Assembly (NCBI GenBank): GCA_948099385.1
Contig: CANUEZ040000028.1
Span: 124,001-188,000, forward strand
Direction: 5' to 3'
DNA length: 64,000 nucleotides
DNA from: Fasciola hepatica
Taxonomy: Eukaryota; Platyhelminthes; Trematoda; Plagiorchiida; Fasciolidae
Shown here: piece after piece, positions 11,489 to 23,389 of the stretch
Layout of the letters: every line of letters starts with the position of its first letter
How positions within the stretch are numbered: the stretch's first letter is position 1
Program-made: the position numbers and the translations under genes
The notes under the pieces: model-generated
Told to the model about the DNA's origin: nothing
Seen by the model: the letters and a program-made list of their open reading frames with translations, nothing else
Database searches by the model: none

Positions 11489-12102
11489 ATGTGGGTACGA
11501 GGGCGGCACGGCCAGACACCATCGACTGCTGCACCAGGCGAGAGCAACTTTACCCGAGGCGAGTACAAGCCCAGTGTTATTTGTTCAACGTCGCGGTCTG
11601 CCAGTAAATCGGCACGTTTAGGCGTAGTTGCCGGGGGAGTAGTGACCACAACTGGGGCGGTCAGAGCGTTGGCTTTCGTCGACAGTGGATCTGATACTAC
11701 CCTAGGGACAGAGCGGTTTGCCGACAAACACCGGCTCGCTAAAGGTGCGACGTCGTTAGCGGTGAGCGCGGTGGGCGGAACACAAGCAATGACTGCTGGC
11801 CGGTTGAGGTTGCAACTCATCCCTTTGGACACTGACGAGCAAATCGAATCAACGGAGGCGTTTACATTAGCTGATCTTCCCAAGCAGGCACCAATGTCGG
11901 TCAAAGCAATCTTGACTAGGTGGCCCCGTTGCAGGGTGTAACCGTTGTAGACTGCGAAGATGATGAAGTGGATTTCCTCATCGGTTGCGACTTGCCAGAG
12001 GCACATTGGGTACTTGACCAGAGAGCGGGCGACCACCAGGCACCTTATGCCGTACGCACGGCTCTGAGATGGACGTGGTTCCGTGAATTATTTATCCGCT
12101 GA
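11489..12102 (+). pseudogene. BEL aspartic protease (DUF1758-like), frameshifted
   Basis: The frame 11489-11941 carries the retropepsin-like active site VRALAFVDSGSDTTL, with the DSG triad intact. It ends at a stop, and the sequence continues in another frame at 11920-12102 with DFLIGCDLPEAHWVLDQRAG. That segment corresponds to the L-GCD-PEAHWVLDQR block that follows the protease in flatworm BEL elements. The protease would release Gag and Pol products. A frame break also separates it from gag (11266-11489), so it is not a functional polyprotein segment as it stands. Confidence 0.82.
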
Positions 12103-12800
12103 AACGGACCTCATAAAGTATCACCTGCTGCGGCTGTATGAAAAGGAGTTTCATGAAATCGGAGACGAAAGATCATCGTTGTCTCAAGGGGACCACTTAG
12201 CTTTACAGACGAAGCGGCTGAGCACTAGGGGCCTTAAAAACAGCTCAAGGTTCCCCTCCCATGGCGCACATCTGCTGACCCGTGGACTGATAACAGAAAC
12301 TATGTTCCACAACGACTACTACGGCTGAACGAAAGCTTCGTTTGAGACGAGGACCTGTGGAAAAGATACGCAGAATTGTCGAAGCGAAATGAAGCTCTTG
12401 GCTATGTTGAAAATGTGTCTGCCAACTCCGACGGCCGAAAGGGTATCTGGTTTCTACCTCACCACCCGGTTATCAACCCCAAGAAACCCGAAAAACTAGG
12501 GGTGGCTTTCGACTATGCAGCCAAGTTCCAGGGCAAGTCGTCAAACGATCGCCTACCACAAGACCTGATTGGACCACACCACTTATCGAAGATTTGTGCC
12601 GTTTCATTGTGGGTAGAGTGGCCTTGTCCGCAGACATTGGGGAAATGTTTCATCAGGTGAAAATACTGGTAGAAGAGCAAGATGAGTAACGTTTCCTGTG
12701 GTGGGAAGAAAACGACCGGGACAAGGCGGTGATAAATTATACGACGACCGTCCACCCCTTCGGAGCCATATCGTCACCGTTCTGTGCTTCGACACAAAGT
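12083..12800 (+). pseudogene. BEL reverse transcriptase, truncated after the fingers
   Basis: Three short frames carry the pre-RT spacer and the start of the RT. 12376-12660 contains EALGYVENVSANSDGRKGIW, then FLPHHPVINPKKPEKL and DRLPQDLIG. Shifted frames add ADIGEMFHQVKILVEEQ and a TVHPFGAISSPFCAS block near 12740-12790. The YVDD-type catalytic box and everything up to the integrase zinc-binding region are absent. The sequence jumps from PFGAISSPFC to an integrase-type H...H segment within about 50 bases, so an internal deletion removed the rest of RT and RNase H. Confidence 0.82.
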
Positions 12801-12829
12801 ACCCTATACTGCTGCCGGCTTGACAACCT

Positions 12830-13963
12830 GTGATAGAGCTAATGATTCAACAGGTCCAAGCCCTGCAGGGACATGCCGGGGAAAGTCACGTGACGAGCGT
12901 CATCCGAGAGCGCTTTTGGTTGCCGAGAGGAAGAACGACTGTGAAACGCGTAAGCCAACCTCGTGTACATTGTAGGAGACGTAATGCTGCAGCGGGCAAA
13001 CAACACATGGCCCCGCTACCAGAATGCAGGGTGACTGCGGGCTGGTGGCCTTTCAACGACACCGGGTTGGACTATTTCGGGCCCTTGTGGACTAAGTGTG
13101 GGAAGAGATTAGAAAAGCAATTTGGGTGTATCATGAAGTGCATGAAGTCACGTGCGGTACACCTAGAAGTCGCACATTCGATGACGACCGATTCCTTCCC
13201 AAGGGCCTTGCAGAAATTTATCAACCAAAGGGGCGTACCTGCCGATATATACTCAGATAATGGGCCGAACTCTGTGTGCGCTCACCGGGAATTGCAGCGT
13301 TGGCACAAGAACATAAACAGGGACGAACTGCAGGATCGAACCGTGGCCTAAGGCATACGATGGCATTTCAACCTCACGCTGGCCACTCACCGCGGCTGCG
13401 TACGGGAACGCATGATCCGGTCCGTCGGGCGGATATTGCTGTCGATCACTGAGAAACAGCCGCCCGACGACGAGACGCTGAACACTGTCATGACTGAGGT
13501 TGAGAGAATTCTGAACAACCGACCTCTGGTTTCAGTAATGAACGGCGACCCCACCTACCTGGAGCTCACCCCGAAAGACTTATTGGCGTTAAGGTCGAAC
13601 GAGGGTTTCCAAGGGCCAGTAAATCTTCGTGGGAGCTACCTCCACGGATGGAAGCAGGCGAACTATCTTGCCAAGGTTTTATGGGACGCCGGCTGCGGGA
13701 GTACCTACCGGCTCTGCAAGGTCGACAGAAGTGCCTGGCCAAAAAAAGACAATTCAAGGTTGGGGATGTAGTGACGATAGCAGACAAACACGCATTTCAG
13801 CACCTTGCCTTTGGGCGTGGTTATGGAAGCCATCGAAACCCCCGACAAAATGCTTAGAACCGTGGAGGTGAAGACCGCCCACGGAACGCTAATCCGCGGC
13901 GTGCACAGTATCAGCCTCCTCAAGAGTGAAGAAGGAGAGGCTGATAACGCTGGGGTCCAGTAG
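12830..13963 (+). pseudogene. BEL integrase with C-terminal DUF5641-like region, frameshifted
   Basis: The frame 12830-13351 contains the zinc-binding and linker part (VIRERFWLPRGRTTVKR and a CRRRNAAAGK-like segment). The DDE core follows, with TGLDYFGPLW giving the first Asp and YSDNGPN the second. After a frameshift, 13412-13771 begins just past a CVRERMIRSVG block supplying the Glu, then VERILNNRPLVSV and PTYLELTPKDLL. Further frames at 13650-13963 carry KRQFKVGDVV and a TVEVKTAHGTLIRGVHSISL ending, typical of DUF5641 at the BEL C-terminus. At least two frameshifts make it inactive, although all three acidic catalytic residues remain. Confidence 0.88.
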
Positions 13964-14587
13964 ACTACTTCGCTTTCGTCTTCGAGGTGGGTAGAGAAAC
14001 CCCATATATGGGAGCATTCACGACACACTGAAGTATCGAACCATCGTAAACCCCGACGCACACTCACCTACATTATACTCGTTTATACCACCTGGTCTCT
14101 GTGAAACACGTTACAGTGCTCACAGTCCTTTGTTGACGTTACATAAAGTCCTTTTTTGATGTGGTGGTACATGTGATTCCATTATACATCCAGGCACATA
14201 CGCACATACACGATGCACGCTATGTCCCGCAACCCCCAGCAAACATGTGACGGAGTTCGCAATTCGTTTTTGTTGACTTTGCTGAAATGTCTTTTTCATA
14301 TGTGGAGGTAGCGGCGATTACACCATGCACACACAGACTCACGCTAGCACATACATTCAGGGCAGGACGGCCCTCCCAAGGACAGCATCTATGTTTCCTC
14401 TTCAAGCCCGCCATCGGTCAGCTGTTCTCGTGGAAGATGTAGAATAGCCTCGAGTCTATGTGGCCAACGGATTAGGTGCTACCATGAGTAGAACGTTGAC
14501 GACAAGTATTAGGCACGCGCACTGATAACAGGGCCTAGGTAGGTAGGAAGAATCAGTACCTTTATACCAAACCTTTGACTCTGCTAA
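13964..14587 (+). other. BEL 3' non-coding region
   Basis: This lies between the end of pol and the polypurine tract and contains CACA-rich blocks around 14170-14200 and 14320-14360. A similar CACATAC-rich spacer precedes the LTR at 29245, which supports treating it as the 3' untranslated part of this BEL family. No frame with a domain is visible. Confidence 0.55.
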
Positions 14588-14621
14588 GGATTCGGGGGAG
14601 GGGGGGGGGTTGGGTGAGCGG
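14588..14621 (+). promoter_or_regulatory. polypurine tract of BEL element
   Basis: A G-rich run (GGGGGAGGGGGGGGGG) ends 12 bases before the 3' LTR at 14622. This position is where LTR elements prime plus-strand DNA synthesis. Confidence 0.7.
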
Positions 14622-14998
14622 TGTAACGACCGGTAGTGGGAAATCCCCCTAAATTCTTTGCGATTCGGTGTTTTTCTTAAAACCACTCACTTGCTTACAC
14701 TATTGGCGTGTCTTTACGAACTGCTTGTTTTGATGTAGCAATTGTCGTTTGTTCGCGCCCAGAGCGCTACTTTGTCATGTCCTTGTTCTGGACCTGCGTG
14801 ATGCACGTGCTCCTTGCTCGCACGCCCCAATTCGGTTTCTCGCATGTTGAGTCCTTGTGATCCCATTATTGAGGTTTGTATCCTTTTGGTGTCATTGTTT
14901 ATTCAATAATCTGGTATCGTAGAATATCACGGATAGTCGCTTTCTGATTTCGGGATACTCTGCAAATTTGGCTACGCATTGCTCAAACGTGTGTTACA
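14622..14998 (+). repeat. 3' LTR of BEL element
   Basis: 377 bp, TGTAACGACCGG...GTTACA, followed by the TSD GCTGC. Its interior reads identical to the 5' LTR, but the first 36 and last 8 bases differ at about 14 positions. Its opening is closer to the other LTR copies in this window (for example AGTAACGATCGG at 26767) than the opening of its own 5' partner is. Confidence 0.9.
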
Positions 14999-15408
14999 GC
15001 TGCTTCACAGTATACATCAATCAAGATACAAGCTGACAGAATGCCACTGCAGAGAAAAGAGCTTGGATGCGCCGCTAAAAATTCTAATCACATTGGAATT
15101 AGGATCTAGGAGTCACCCTCTTCCCCAAGCACTTTAACAAGGATCAAAGAACCCCTCACTATTCTACCCCTAGAAGATCCACAGGCTTAGTTTTACTGGA
15201 CAAATCTTTCCCCGCCTCCCCGAAGCTACCCCAGTCAAAACGACAACACATATCGACAACACCTACGGGCTCATCTCAGGAGGGTCCCCACATTACGCCC
15301 CCAGCTTCGGACGACCGTTCCACGGGACTTCAAGTTGTCAACGAAATAAAACCTGCAGTACTAACATCTGTTCCCTTAGGGCCCCGTTTAAAAACTAACG
15401 AAAAGCCC

Positions 15409-15663
15409 ATGCGTGCCACTAGTATGCCAGGTATGTCTCTGACAATAAATAACCGTCCAGAAGAGAGGGTCAACGATAGGTTAGTTGCCAAGGCTAAGTC
15501 TCTTTGCGGGCAAACGTTACAAGGATGCATGGACAGTGACAAAGATCGTTCCTTCTCTAGACCGAATTCGTCACCGACCGACTTCCCTCATTTGAGGTAC
15601 CCTCGCATCTCTCAGCATATGAAACAAAATGGCACTTCCAAGATGATGATACAACAACAGTGA
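15409..15663 (+). pseudogene. LINE ORF1-like or linker fragment
   Basis: An 84-residue frame, rich in Ser, Arg and Asn, containing VNDRLVAKAKSLCGQTLQG and PTDFPHLRYPRISQHMKQN. I do not recognise a defined domain. Its place upstream of the endonuclease suggests the ORF1 product or the N-terminus of ORF2 of the same LINE. It stops in frame before the endonuclease. Confidence 0.45.
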
Positions 15664-15853
15664 GACCACACCCGTAATAAAAATAGATAGTACGATGGGC
15701 GAACTGCATTCATACCTAACTCCGGACTAATGGAACTTTCCCATCAGCCTGATCTCCCATTGTTTCCATCTTTCCTAGCTCCCCCTCCGGTAAACTATCC
15801 GAGCGCAATGCACATCCTCCCATCTACCAGCGGGTACCTCATATCCAGCCAAG

Positions 15854-17076
15854 GTGTCTATTTTTTCCATACCTGCCGTGGGCACAACACGGCCCCATAA
15901 CCTAGATATGCCTCATATAAACCTTTCAAATCAGCCGTATATTAGTGTAATACATAATACCCTGTCATTTAATATTTCACATGCAGACCCAAGTCCTCTC
16001 TTTGCGAAAGACAACTTGAGAGGGCTTGCATCGTGCGCTGATGATTCTTTTCAGGTTAAATGCAGCGGTCAACGAAAGGCAAGTACTAATATCAATGATG
16101 CCGTCAGAAGCACTGGAATTTTCACATTGCTATTGGTCAATGCGCGCTCTACTAGGAACAAAATCCAATACATACGATCAGCTCAAATAAAAACTACTAT
16201 AACTATTTTAGTGGCGGAATCTTGGTTATCGGACCCCTATCCAGTAGAGGACCTTGAGATACTCGGCTAAAAATCCTTCGGCAAAGGCAGAACACACCAA
16301 CGTGGTGGAGGCTGTCTAGCGTATGTAAAGGAAACTCTCAGGGCGACAAGCCTTCAGCATCCTATCCTAGACGGCATTGTCGACTTTGTATGGCTTACCG
16401 TTGAAGTCGAACGTCAAGAACTGATACTAGGTTGCGTATACCGTCCGCCTAGATCTAGTTCTGACGGCTTCCTGCTAGCTATCGAGGCACTTAGCCTAAT
16501 AAGTGATCTTAAAGTAGGCCAAAAATTGATAGCTGGTGACTTTATTGCACCAAAAATATGCTAGACATCACTCACAGCACCACGCCATTTACTACACTTT
16601 TTGAATGCAATCCACCTGGGGGATGGAAGCAGCACGTCACGTCCCCAATCAGACGCGACCACACTCTTGACCTAATCTTTTCACTAGGATTAACCCAGGT
16701 TATAACAACAGTTCAGAATAACCTACCCGGGAGTGATCACGCAACTCTCGACTGCTGCTTCACAGAGCCCATAAAGGATAAAGAGCTGCCACCCTCGCAC
16801 AAATCATATCATAAGGCTAAGTGGAATATACTGCCTTCTCTGATTCGCAGCCAAAATTGGGACACCTTTTTAGGTGCAGTTCCCCAGGTGGTGGCAGATC
16901 AACTCCCCTCTATCTCTGAACGATGCCTCAACCGAATAACCCCATCAAAAGGATCATCAATCCGCCCTAAAGACAATAAATTGTCTCGTCTCAACTTGAA
17001 GCTAGGTAGACTCCAAAGCGTTTACCTCAAAACAGGGGACTTTTCATTTTATATGCAGTTAAATTGTTTGGTTTAA
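15854..17076 (+). pseudogene. LINE endonuclease domain, frameshifted
   Basis: Frame 15854-16270 ends with LLVNARSTRNKIQYIRSAQI and ILVAESWLSDPYPVEDLEIL. These match the opening of AP-type LINE endonucleases (LNARS, T/AESWL). After a stop at about 16270, GRTHQRGGGCLAYVKETL and ELILGCVYRPPRSSSDGF continue in the same reading order. After another break, 16558-17076 carries RRDHTLDLIFSL and NNLPGSDHATLDCCF, the D-L-I-F and SDH motifs near the C-terminal end of the nuclease. It would nick target DNA to prime reverse transcription. At least two breaks inactivate it. Confidence 0.82.
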
Positions 17077-17166
17077 ACGATAGAACTGTACTCCGAGAAT
17101 GAAATAATACAACAGGAATTCAGGGCCTTACGTGATTCCAAGGAAGTCGAGATTCACGCAAAACTG

Positions 17167-18168
17167 TTGAAGTCGAGGAACCCCAAAACAACTTCATCTA
17201 TCTCTTCCATCTCCTTCAATAACACTAGCCTCAACAAACGGCTGGATACAGCAGGGGTGCTTAACACGTTTTTTGCTTCTCCCTTAACTAGTGATACGGC
17301 ACCATTTTTCTACAATCCACCAGTACCATCATACGAGCCGCTTTCCTCAGTAACATCCTTTCCCTCCGAAATCGAGCCCTTAATTTCAAATATCAAAACG
17401 TCTTCCCACCCCGGATCGGACTAGTTACCATCGGCCATCTTCAAGTTGGGTGACCAAGATATCCCAATTCTTTTATCGAATTTATTCAATTTGTCTATGC
17501 GCTTTAGTTGGTACCCTATACAGTGGAAAACTTCGGTCATTATTCCAATTCATAAGAGGGGAACACTGGAGGACCCGGCCAACCACCGGCCTGTGAATCA
17601 TACCCCAGTAGTATCGAGGATTATGGAAAGAATAATAAAAGTTAAGCTAACAGATCACCTCCTCAAAAATCACTATATAAATGAAGGTCAGCAGGGTTTC
17701 CCAAAACATCGATCCTGCGTAAATTGTACGACTGACTTTCTCAACCTTATTGCGATAGCTGCCGATGATGGTAAGGCAGCGATCTCAGTCTTTTTAGACT
17801 TGTCTGAAGCCTTCGACGGTGAGTCTCGTATTTGCTTGTTGTCAAAGGCTAAGGCATACTGCACTGGTGACCCACTACGTGCCTGGCTAGACTCGTACCT
17901 GTCCTCGAGCAGTCAAGTGGTGAACGTTGATGGCATAATTTTCACACCCAGCCCTGTAACCAGCGGTGCGATCCAAGGTAGTGTACTGGGCCCGTTGTTG
18001 TTTCTCATGTACATAAATGATATATGTACCGTAGTTCGCCATGGAACTCCGTTTTTATTTGCTGATGATGTGAAGCTGTTGTACTCCTTCGACCATAACT
18101 CATTGGGTAATACCATAGCGAAAATATCGGGGGACTTACGGATGCTCAATTCGTGGTGTACCGATTAG
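17167..18168 (+). pseudogene. LINE reverse transcriptase core
   Basis: Frame 17167-17424 carries the spacer before the RT. Frame 17446-18168 holds the RT itself: WKTSVIIPIHKRGTLEDPAN, EGQQGFPKHRSC, FLDLSEAFDG (first catalytic Asp), TSGAIQGSVLGPLLFLMYIN and the FADDVKLLY box with both remaining Asp residues. The order and spacing fit CR1/Jockey-group LINEs. The catalytic residues are intact, but the two frames are separated by a stop at 17424 and the protein lacks a joined endonuclease, so it is inactive as read. Confidence 0.9.
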
Positions 18169-18930
18169 GTAATGAGGTTCTCGGTGGACAAAAGCTACAT
18201 TCTTACATACAAACGTCATGTCCCTCCCGAAAGGTTTAGTGAAGGTGGTCATCTGATCCCCAACAAATCATCAGTACGTGACCTGGGCATATACTACTCC
18301 TGTTTGTTCAACTTCTCGGAGCGTACAAACTCAAATTGCTAGGTCCCTCAGGTTAATAGGGCTTGTCCACACAACATTCCGTTTGCGTGAAAGTAAACTC
18401 AGTGTCTATACAACACACTTTAGACCATTGATAGAGTATACCTCAATAGTTGGCTCCAATATGCCCCAGATTGAAAGGATAGCCATGGAAAATGTTCAGC
18501 GCACCTATACTAAACAAATAGTTGGCTATTCGTCTAGTCTCAACTAAAAACAGCGCTGTGGTCTGCTACACCTCGAACCACTTTGGCTCCGACGGATAAA
18601 GAACAACTTGCCCTTTTTCCACTCACTAATAAAATATAGATCCTGCAAAGCCTCCCCTGTGGTACGAGACCCATTAGGCTTAAGGTATTCGTTACGACAC
18701 AGCAGTGATTTGGTCATTGTGCCGTCCTCGAGAAGCAGCCAACGGTCCAATTTCTTTATTGTTAAATATTCACACATGTGGAAAAACTTCCGCCAAGTGT
18801 CCGTGCTATAGGCTACCTGCCGAGATTTAAAGAGGAACTAAGTAAACGGCCTGATGTCCTGACACTCACAGCAAACAATGATCCATACACTTCGGAGGAG
18901 CGAGAGTACGAAGGTGGTTTGGGTTACTGA
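18169..18930 (+). pseudogene. LINE RT C-terminal region
   Basis: This continues the RT past the FADD box in broken frames. 18278-18547 carries RLIGLVHTTFRLRESKLSVY, FRPLIEYTSIVGSNMPQIER and NVQRTYTKQIVG, the Y...RP.LEY...W.P...I..IE..Q R..T block of CR1-type tails. 18608-18811 carries FHSLIKYRSCKASPVVRDPL and SNFFIVKYSHMWKNF, resembling the F..R....WN element near the C-terminus. A frame to about 18930 ends the similarity. Confidence 0.75.
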
Positions 18931-20639
18931 CACTCGGGTCTGAGTCAGGGGCCACGAGACCTACGTACCACACAAGTCGCAGTATATATCACTCAAGTTT
19001 TATTAACCTTTCGTGTACAACCTTGTGTTTTGCAAAGTCGAACCATCCATCAAGTACTTCCAATTTCTAGATACTAGGGGTTTCTCTCTACCACTGACCG
19101 TTGATCCCCAGCTGGGAGCGTCCCAGATTGCGTTTTTCTATTTTTACCTTTCCAGGCAACCACTGATGTGTGCCTTCCCTTCGATGGCTTGGCACAATAC
19201 CTGGCCCGCATTTCCCGCTGAAAGTTCGATACCTACCCGTCATTTCGTCACCACCACATTGGCCCTGCTCTCTAGGACCCCTGGCAACCTGGTCGCTAGC
19301 TCCTGGACTATTCGATTTCTATGTGACAAAGCCAATATCACTCAAGCGCAGCCCGTCGGTGCGGGGCGAGGTCAGATCCGCCGCTTTGGCCGACGCACAT
19401 CGGGCGTGCATGAAGTCTGCAACGACGTGCGGGCGCAGCTAGGATGGCGGATTGTACCTCCTGTCAAAAAAATGGTTTTCAGGTCTCGTCTCCATCTTCG
19501 CCATCTTAACCTACCGCTTCTTACACCCGGAAAAATTCACTTTCCCTAACACATAATTATCGCGGGTTTAAAAGACCTTTTCCGTACTCGGCTTATCGTT
19601 CATGATTCTTTTTCCCGAGGATTCGTGCCAAACCACCCGCTTGTCCCATTTGCAAACTTAACCAATCCCCGAGATAAAACTCGCCATTTTTATCACAGTT
19701 ACCGATATATTTGCAAAAGGCCACATTCGATGTTGCCTTACACTTCCATCCCTCGAAGTTCAAACAGTATATTTCACTGAGGAATATTTGTCTCCCGAGC
19801 ATCCCAACAGCCGGCGATATTGTGATAGTTCGCTCTCCCTATCGGTCCCTCTGTTTGCCCACAAGACTGTGGCACTGAAATATCCCCACCTTGCAAAGAT
19901 TCACGCCCCCCCATATACTGACATCTGAGAGACATCTGGATCGCAGCGTTTCGATCGTTCGCCATCACGGGATCCAACTCTTACAAAGAACACTGGCAGA
20001 CAGTATTTTACCTGTGAACTACTTCACCGCCCAACTTCGCAAACGTATTCACCGGTTGTTTGATGCCTTTTCATATCCGGCATTCTACTTTGGTAAGTCC
20101 TCTCAGATAACTTCGATCCTTGCATCCCTCTGGTAATCATGTTTAGCCCTGAGATGACTATAATCAAAAGTAAATACCTACCTGTCATTTAAATACTCAT
20201 CTCTGCAAACCGTGTATCTGCGGCTATCATGGCTACGCATCACAAATTGATTTTTCGCCCAGTTCCTATTTCCATTTTGGTGCATCACATTCCACCTTTC
20301 TGAAAGTAAACAATGTGCACAACGACTAGATGTTTACGTCCGGCCACTTCTTTCACTATCACCTAGGCAATCTCTCTCTACAAATAAGTCATTCACTGGG
20401 TATTTAACTGACTCAGCCAATATTTGGTCGCTGAACTTTACAAGAGTAATCTTCGAAAGATTTTCCTTGTTCTTTGTCTGCAAATTCATTCCTTTCATCG
20501 TCTGATTTCCAGTCCAAAGCCTCCGCGGAGAGCTATAGCTGGTTCATATCTCCCTTGGAAAATTCTTTTTCCTCAAGGTGAACAAAACTTTCGTCAGTTC
20601 TGTTTCATTCTGTCGTTGCACGGCCTCTCATTTTGTACT
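18931..20639. other. intergenic stretch, nothing assigned
   Basis: The frame 19013-19549 is open for 178 codons on the plus strand but shows no domain, and its composition is not convincing as protein. No repeat boundary was recognised. Confidence 0.35.
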
Positions 20640-20900
20640 ATTCCAGGAAGAGTCTACTACCTCCGACCAGCTCGACCCTGACTTGGCGGGTTGGCCACCC
20701 TACCTTGAGTTCAAATTTGCCGGGCGCCGCCCTAAAGAGTAACTTAAATACTTTCTCCTGCACCATATCGAGAGCATATACCTGAATCACCCTCTCGGAA
20801 TTAGGGCTCTACATCCAACTGTACCGTTTGATCTTGCGTTACAGCATGCCTCGGGGTTATTGGAAATAAACCATTATCATTATTATCATTTTCATTACTA
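20640..20900 (+). repeat. probable LINE 3' end with simple-repeat tail
   Basis: GC-rich sequence ending in GGAAATAAACCATTATCATT followed by further ATT/ATC units. An AATAAA signal followed by a short tandem tail is the usual 3' end of CR1/RTE-type elements. A shorter, weaker match (CATGCTTCGGAGTTATCC then AAATAAA) lies at 5068-5092. I could not connect it to a coding part. Confidence 0.5.
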
Positions 20901-23389
20901 ATGGAGGCCGGGCTTGATTAGAGTGAACAAAATGGGGTCTTTGCTTCCACGAAGGCCGGTTCCAGTCCATCCAAGCAAACCGTTTCTCGTTCGCCCCCAA
21001 GGTCTCTAAAGCAACACTTTCTTACATCCCAGAGCTAGATGTTGACCTGAATAAGGAGCTAGAACCAAGTGCCGTACATCGTTCGTGTGTAATAAGACTT
21101 GTGCGCAGCGGGCAAAACCTCAGTTATGTACACCAGTATTCTTCGCTCCCTGATCGATTTTACATGCAGACCACTCATATTCTGGGTTAGACGCTGGTGC
21201 CGTCGGGGTAGTTAAAATGCTGCGGAGGTTGTGGTGCAGCCAGTTCCTCAAAAGAACCAGAAGATACACTCCAGAATCAACTTGGTCAGTGTTGAACATA
21301 ATCCGGCTCCACTGAGTTATGGATGCCTCGCAGGACATAAAGAAGGGCAGACATCTATGCTGAGTTTGCGTGTTCTCCTGAAGCTGCCTTGAATCACATA
21401 TGGAAACTTTTGGTCAAGTCACTGACAGCTGGACGGCTTGCGGTAGTCGTCATCGTTTTACTTCTCAATACATTTGTCGGGGAGGCAAAAGAACCATGGA
21501 AAGGGGATCCCCGGTCAGCGGTCACAGCCGAAGGGCATCCAAAAGGGGCTAACTGTCGTTAAGAGGAAGTGAGCGCCACTGTTTTGGATGCGCTGCCACT
21601 TAAGGGTATCGCCTAAGCCTACCTCGAAGAATGGTCGTTACATAATAAAAAATAAGTGAGTCTCCCGAATGGGAGCAGACGACTTGCTGGATTGACTTTC
21701 TCGTGGTGGAAAAGTGTGCCTGGTGCGGCAAACAATCTGAGAGGACTTTTTTGCGCCTGCGTACTTGAAAGCTCAGGCATTCTAAAGAGCCACGTGCCCA
21801 TTCGCTATAATCTCCCTTTATTTTCGGACACACGAATCTCTCAGTCAGGATTTTAGCCGAGGCTCGTAAGCTGGGTTTCGATGACCATGCTGTGTCCTAA
21901 AAACACCCTTCCTAAAAGCCGATGGCACCAGTGGACAAACAGTACTTTAAGACATGTCGCACAAAACTGCGCTCACCAATGAAGTGAGCTACAGTGGTCC
22001 GGATTGGAGGGGCTGCCAAAACAGAACTGCCCGACTTCTGGGTCACGTACTCACTCTAAGGCGACATCTGCCAAGTCAATGCCACTTAACTGCTTAATGA
22101 GTTGGATGCGAGGGAGGGTATACTTCACGGGGTTGGGCTTACCTTAGGTGGGTCGCATATCCTCCGTGAACGGACTGATGTAACCTGGGTGACGGAAGTC
22201 ACTATAAGAGTTTGTCTGCAGTTGACCGTGCTAAGATGATTGGCTTGTGGCAGGTAGAGACGGGGAATTTTCTGCCTTCCAGCAGGAGCAGGAAGTGATG
22301 GATGACGAAGAAGACCACCAGGAGTTCCCTACGGAGTGTACTTTGAGTGGATGCAGTGGCCTGCAGATGTTTGGAGAAGAACGATATAGACTGCCGTCTG
22401 CGTTTTACGGTTTGGAGTAAAACGGCACTAACAGCTTAGTCTGAAGCATGGGTTGACGGTGGCAGAAACAGATTGGTAGGTGAAGTGCAACGGTGGCCGT
22501 GCCGAAGATAGCTAGTCTCAGTTCGACCAGAGCGGAACTACCATACTTCGGGAATTCATACGTTTTGGTCATACGGCTTGAAGAATACAAAAAGGACTGC
22601 ATTTCCTGGACTCACCCACAAATGAAACAATGGTTAAATTTGACTAAGCCATCGAACCGCTAAAGTTTTTGCTGGGTGAAGCATCGGGATACTCAAGAAA
22701 AGCCACCACTTAACAGTGCTTGAGTGAGCCGCCTGTGGTTGATATGGCCTGATCAAGTAATACCCTGCTGATGGAAAGAATATTCTGAGGTGTAGGTATT
22801 AGTTCCATGCTTGAGATGAATGTTTAAATAATGTTTTGTGGATGCTCAAAGTGGTCGTCAGAGGTAAAGCTAGTGACCAAGATTTCACCTAAGCAGGCGT
22901 AAACCTCCTCTTAACCTCAGCAGAAATGGCCTGTGAAAGGCTGAGATGTTTGTACAGCCTAGCAACGGCTGAATGACATACGGAGAAACTCAAGCTGGTC
23001 AAACCATATGAATACTGCTGTTTCTGTGATGTCACTGAGGTTAATGAAAATTGGATAATATGCGTGGAAACCCTAAGCGGCCAAAGATTGCGCAATCCCC
23101 GAAATTCGCGGAGAGGCCTCAGATGTGTAAAAATGGGTAGCACTAGAGCTTGGTGCTATTATTCAGCGCTCCACAATCACCACGAGGCAGCCGGCATTCA
23201 ACTACGTTGTGGAGAAGCCCATGGACCTGAAAATAGTCCTACGATACCGAGGTTTGTCATGTGTTTAAACCCGGTTTCCGTTGTCTTAATTTTGTCAAGT
23301 GGTAAGCCTCTGGCGCGGCAATGGACCGTTGGGCCGGCCGATACTATATGATGTAGTAATTCGGCCGACGTCTGTGGTAGCACGATATT
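20901..23389. other. unassigned sequence upstream of BEL remnant
   Basis: Frames are short. The stretch lies upstream of a plus-strand BEL RNase H remnant, so a decayed BEL protease and RT could be expected, but I could not align any motif. No other feature was seen. Confidence 0.35.

Larger units (their letters stand above)
9872..14998 (+). mobile_element. BEL/Pao LTR retrotransposon, internally deleted
   Basis: A bounded element with two 377-bp LTRs (9872-10248 and 14622-14998), each starting TGTAA and ending TTACA, flanked by a 5-bp TSD GCTGC (9867-9871 and 14999-15003). Inside, in order: gag, aspartic protease, the first part of RT, zinc-binding and core integrase, integrase C-terminus, a non-coding tail and a G-rich polypurine tract. 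The RT palm, its catalytic motif and all of RNase H are missing between about 12780 and 12840. Pol is also split by frameshifts. The element cannot move on its own; the intact gag suggests only moderate age. Confidence 0.93.
15004..18930 (+). mobile_element. CR1/Jockey-type non-LTR retrotransposon, degenerate
   Basis: It begins directly after the TSD of the BEL element and runs on the plus strand: an ORF1-like remnant, an apurinic-type endonuclease, RT and a C-terminal tail, all in the expected order. Frame breaks occur at about 16270, 16555, 17076, 17424 and 18168. The endonuclease (LNARS-like start, GCVYRPPRSS motif) and the RT motifs place it in the CR1/Jockey group rather than RTE or L1. 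The 5' end may be truncated by, or adjacent to, the BEL insertion. Confidence 0.85.

Noticed and set aside
19013..19549. 178-codon plus-strand frame
   Set aside because: Its composition and lack of motifs or relatives in the window do not support a gene.
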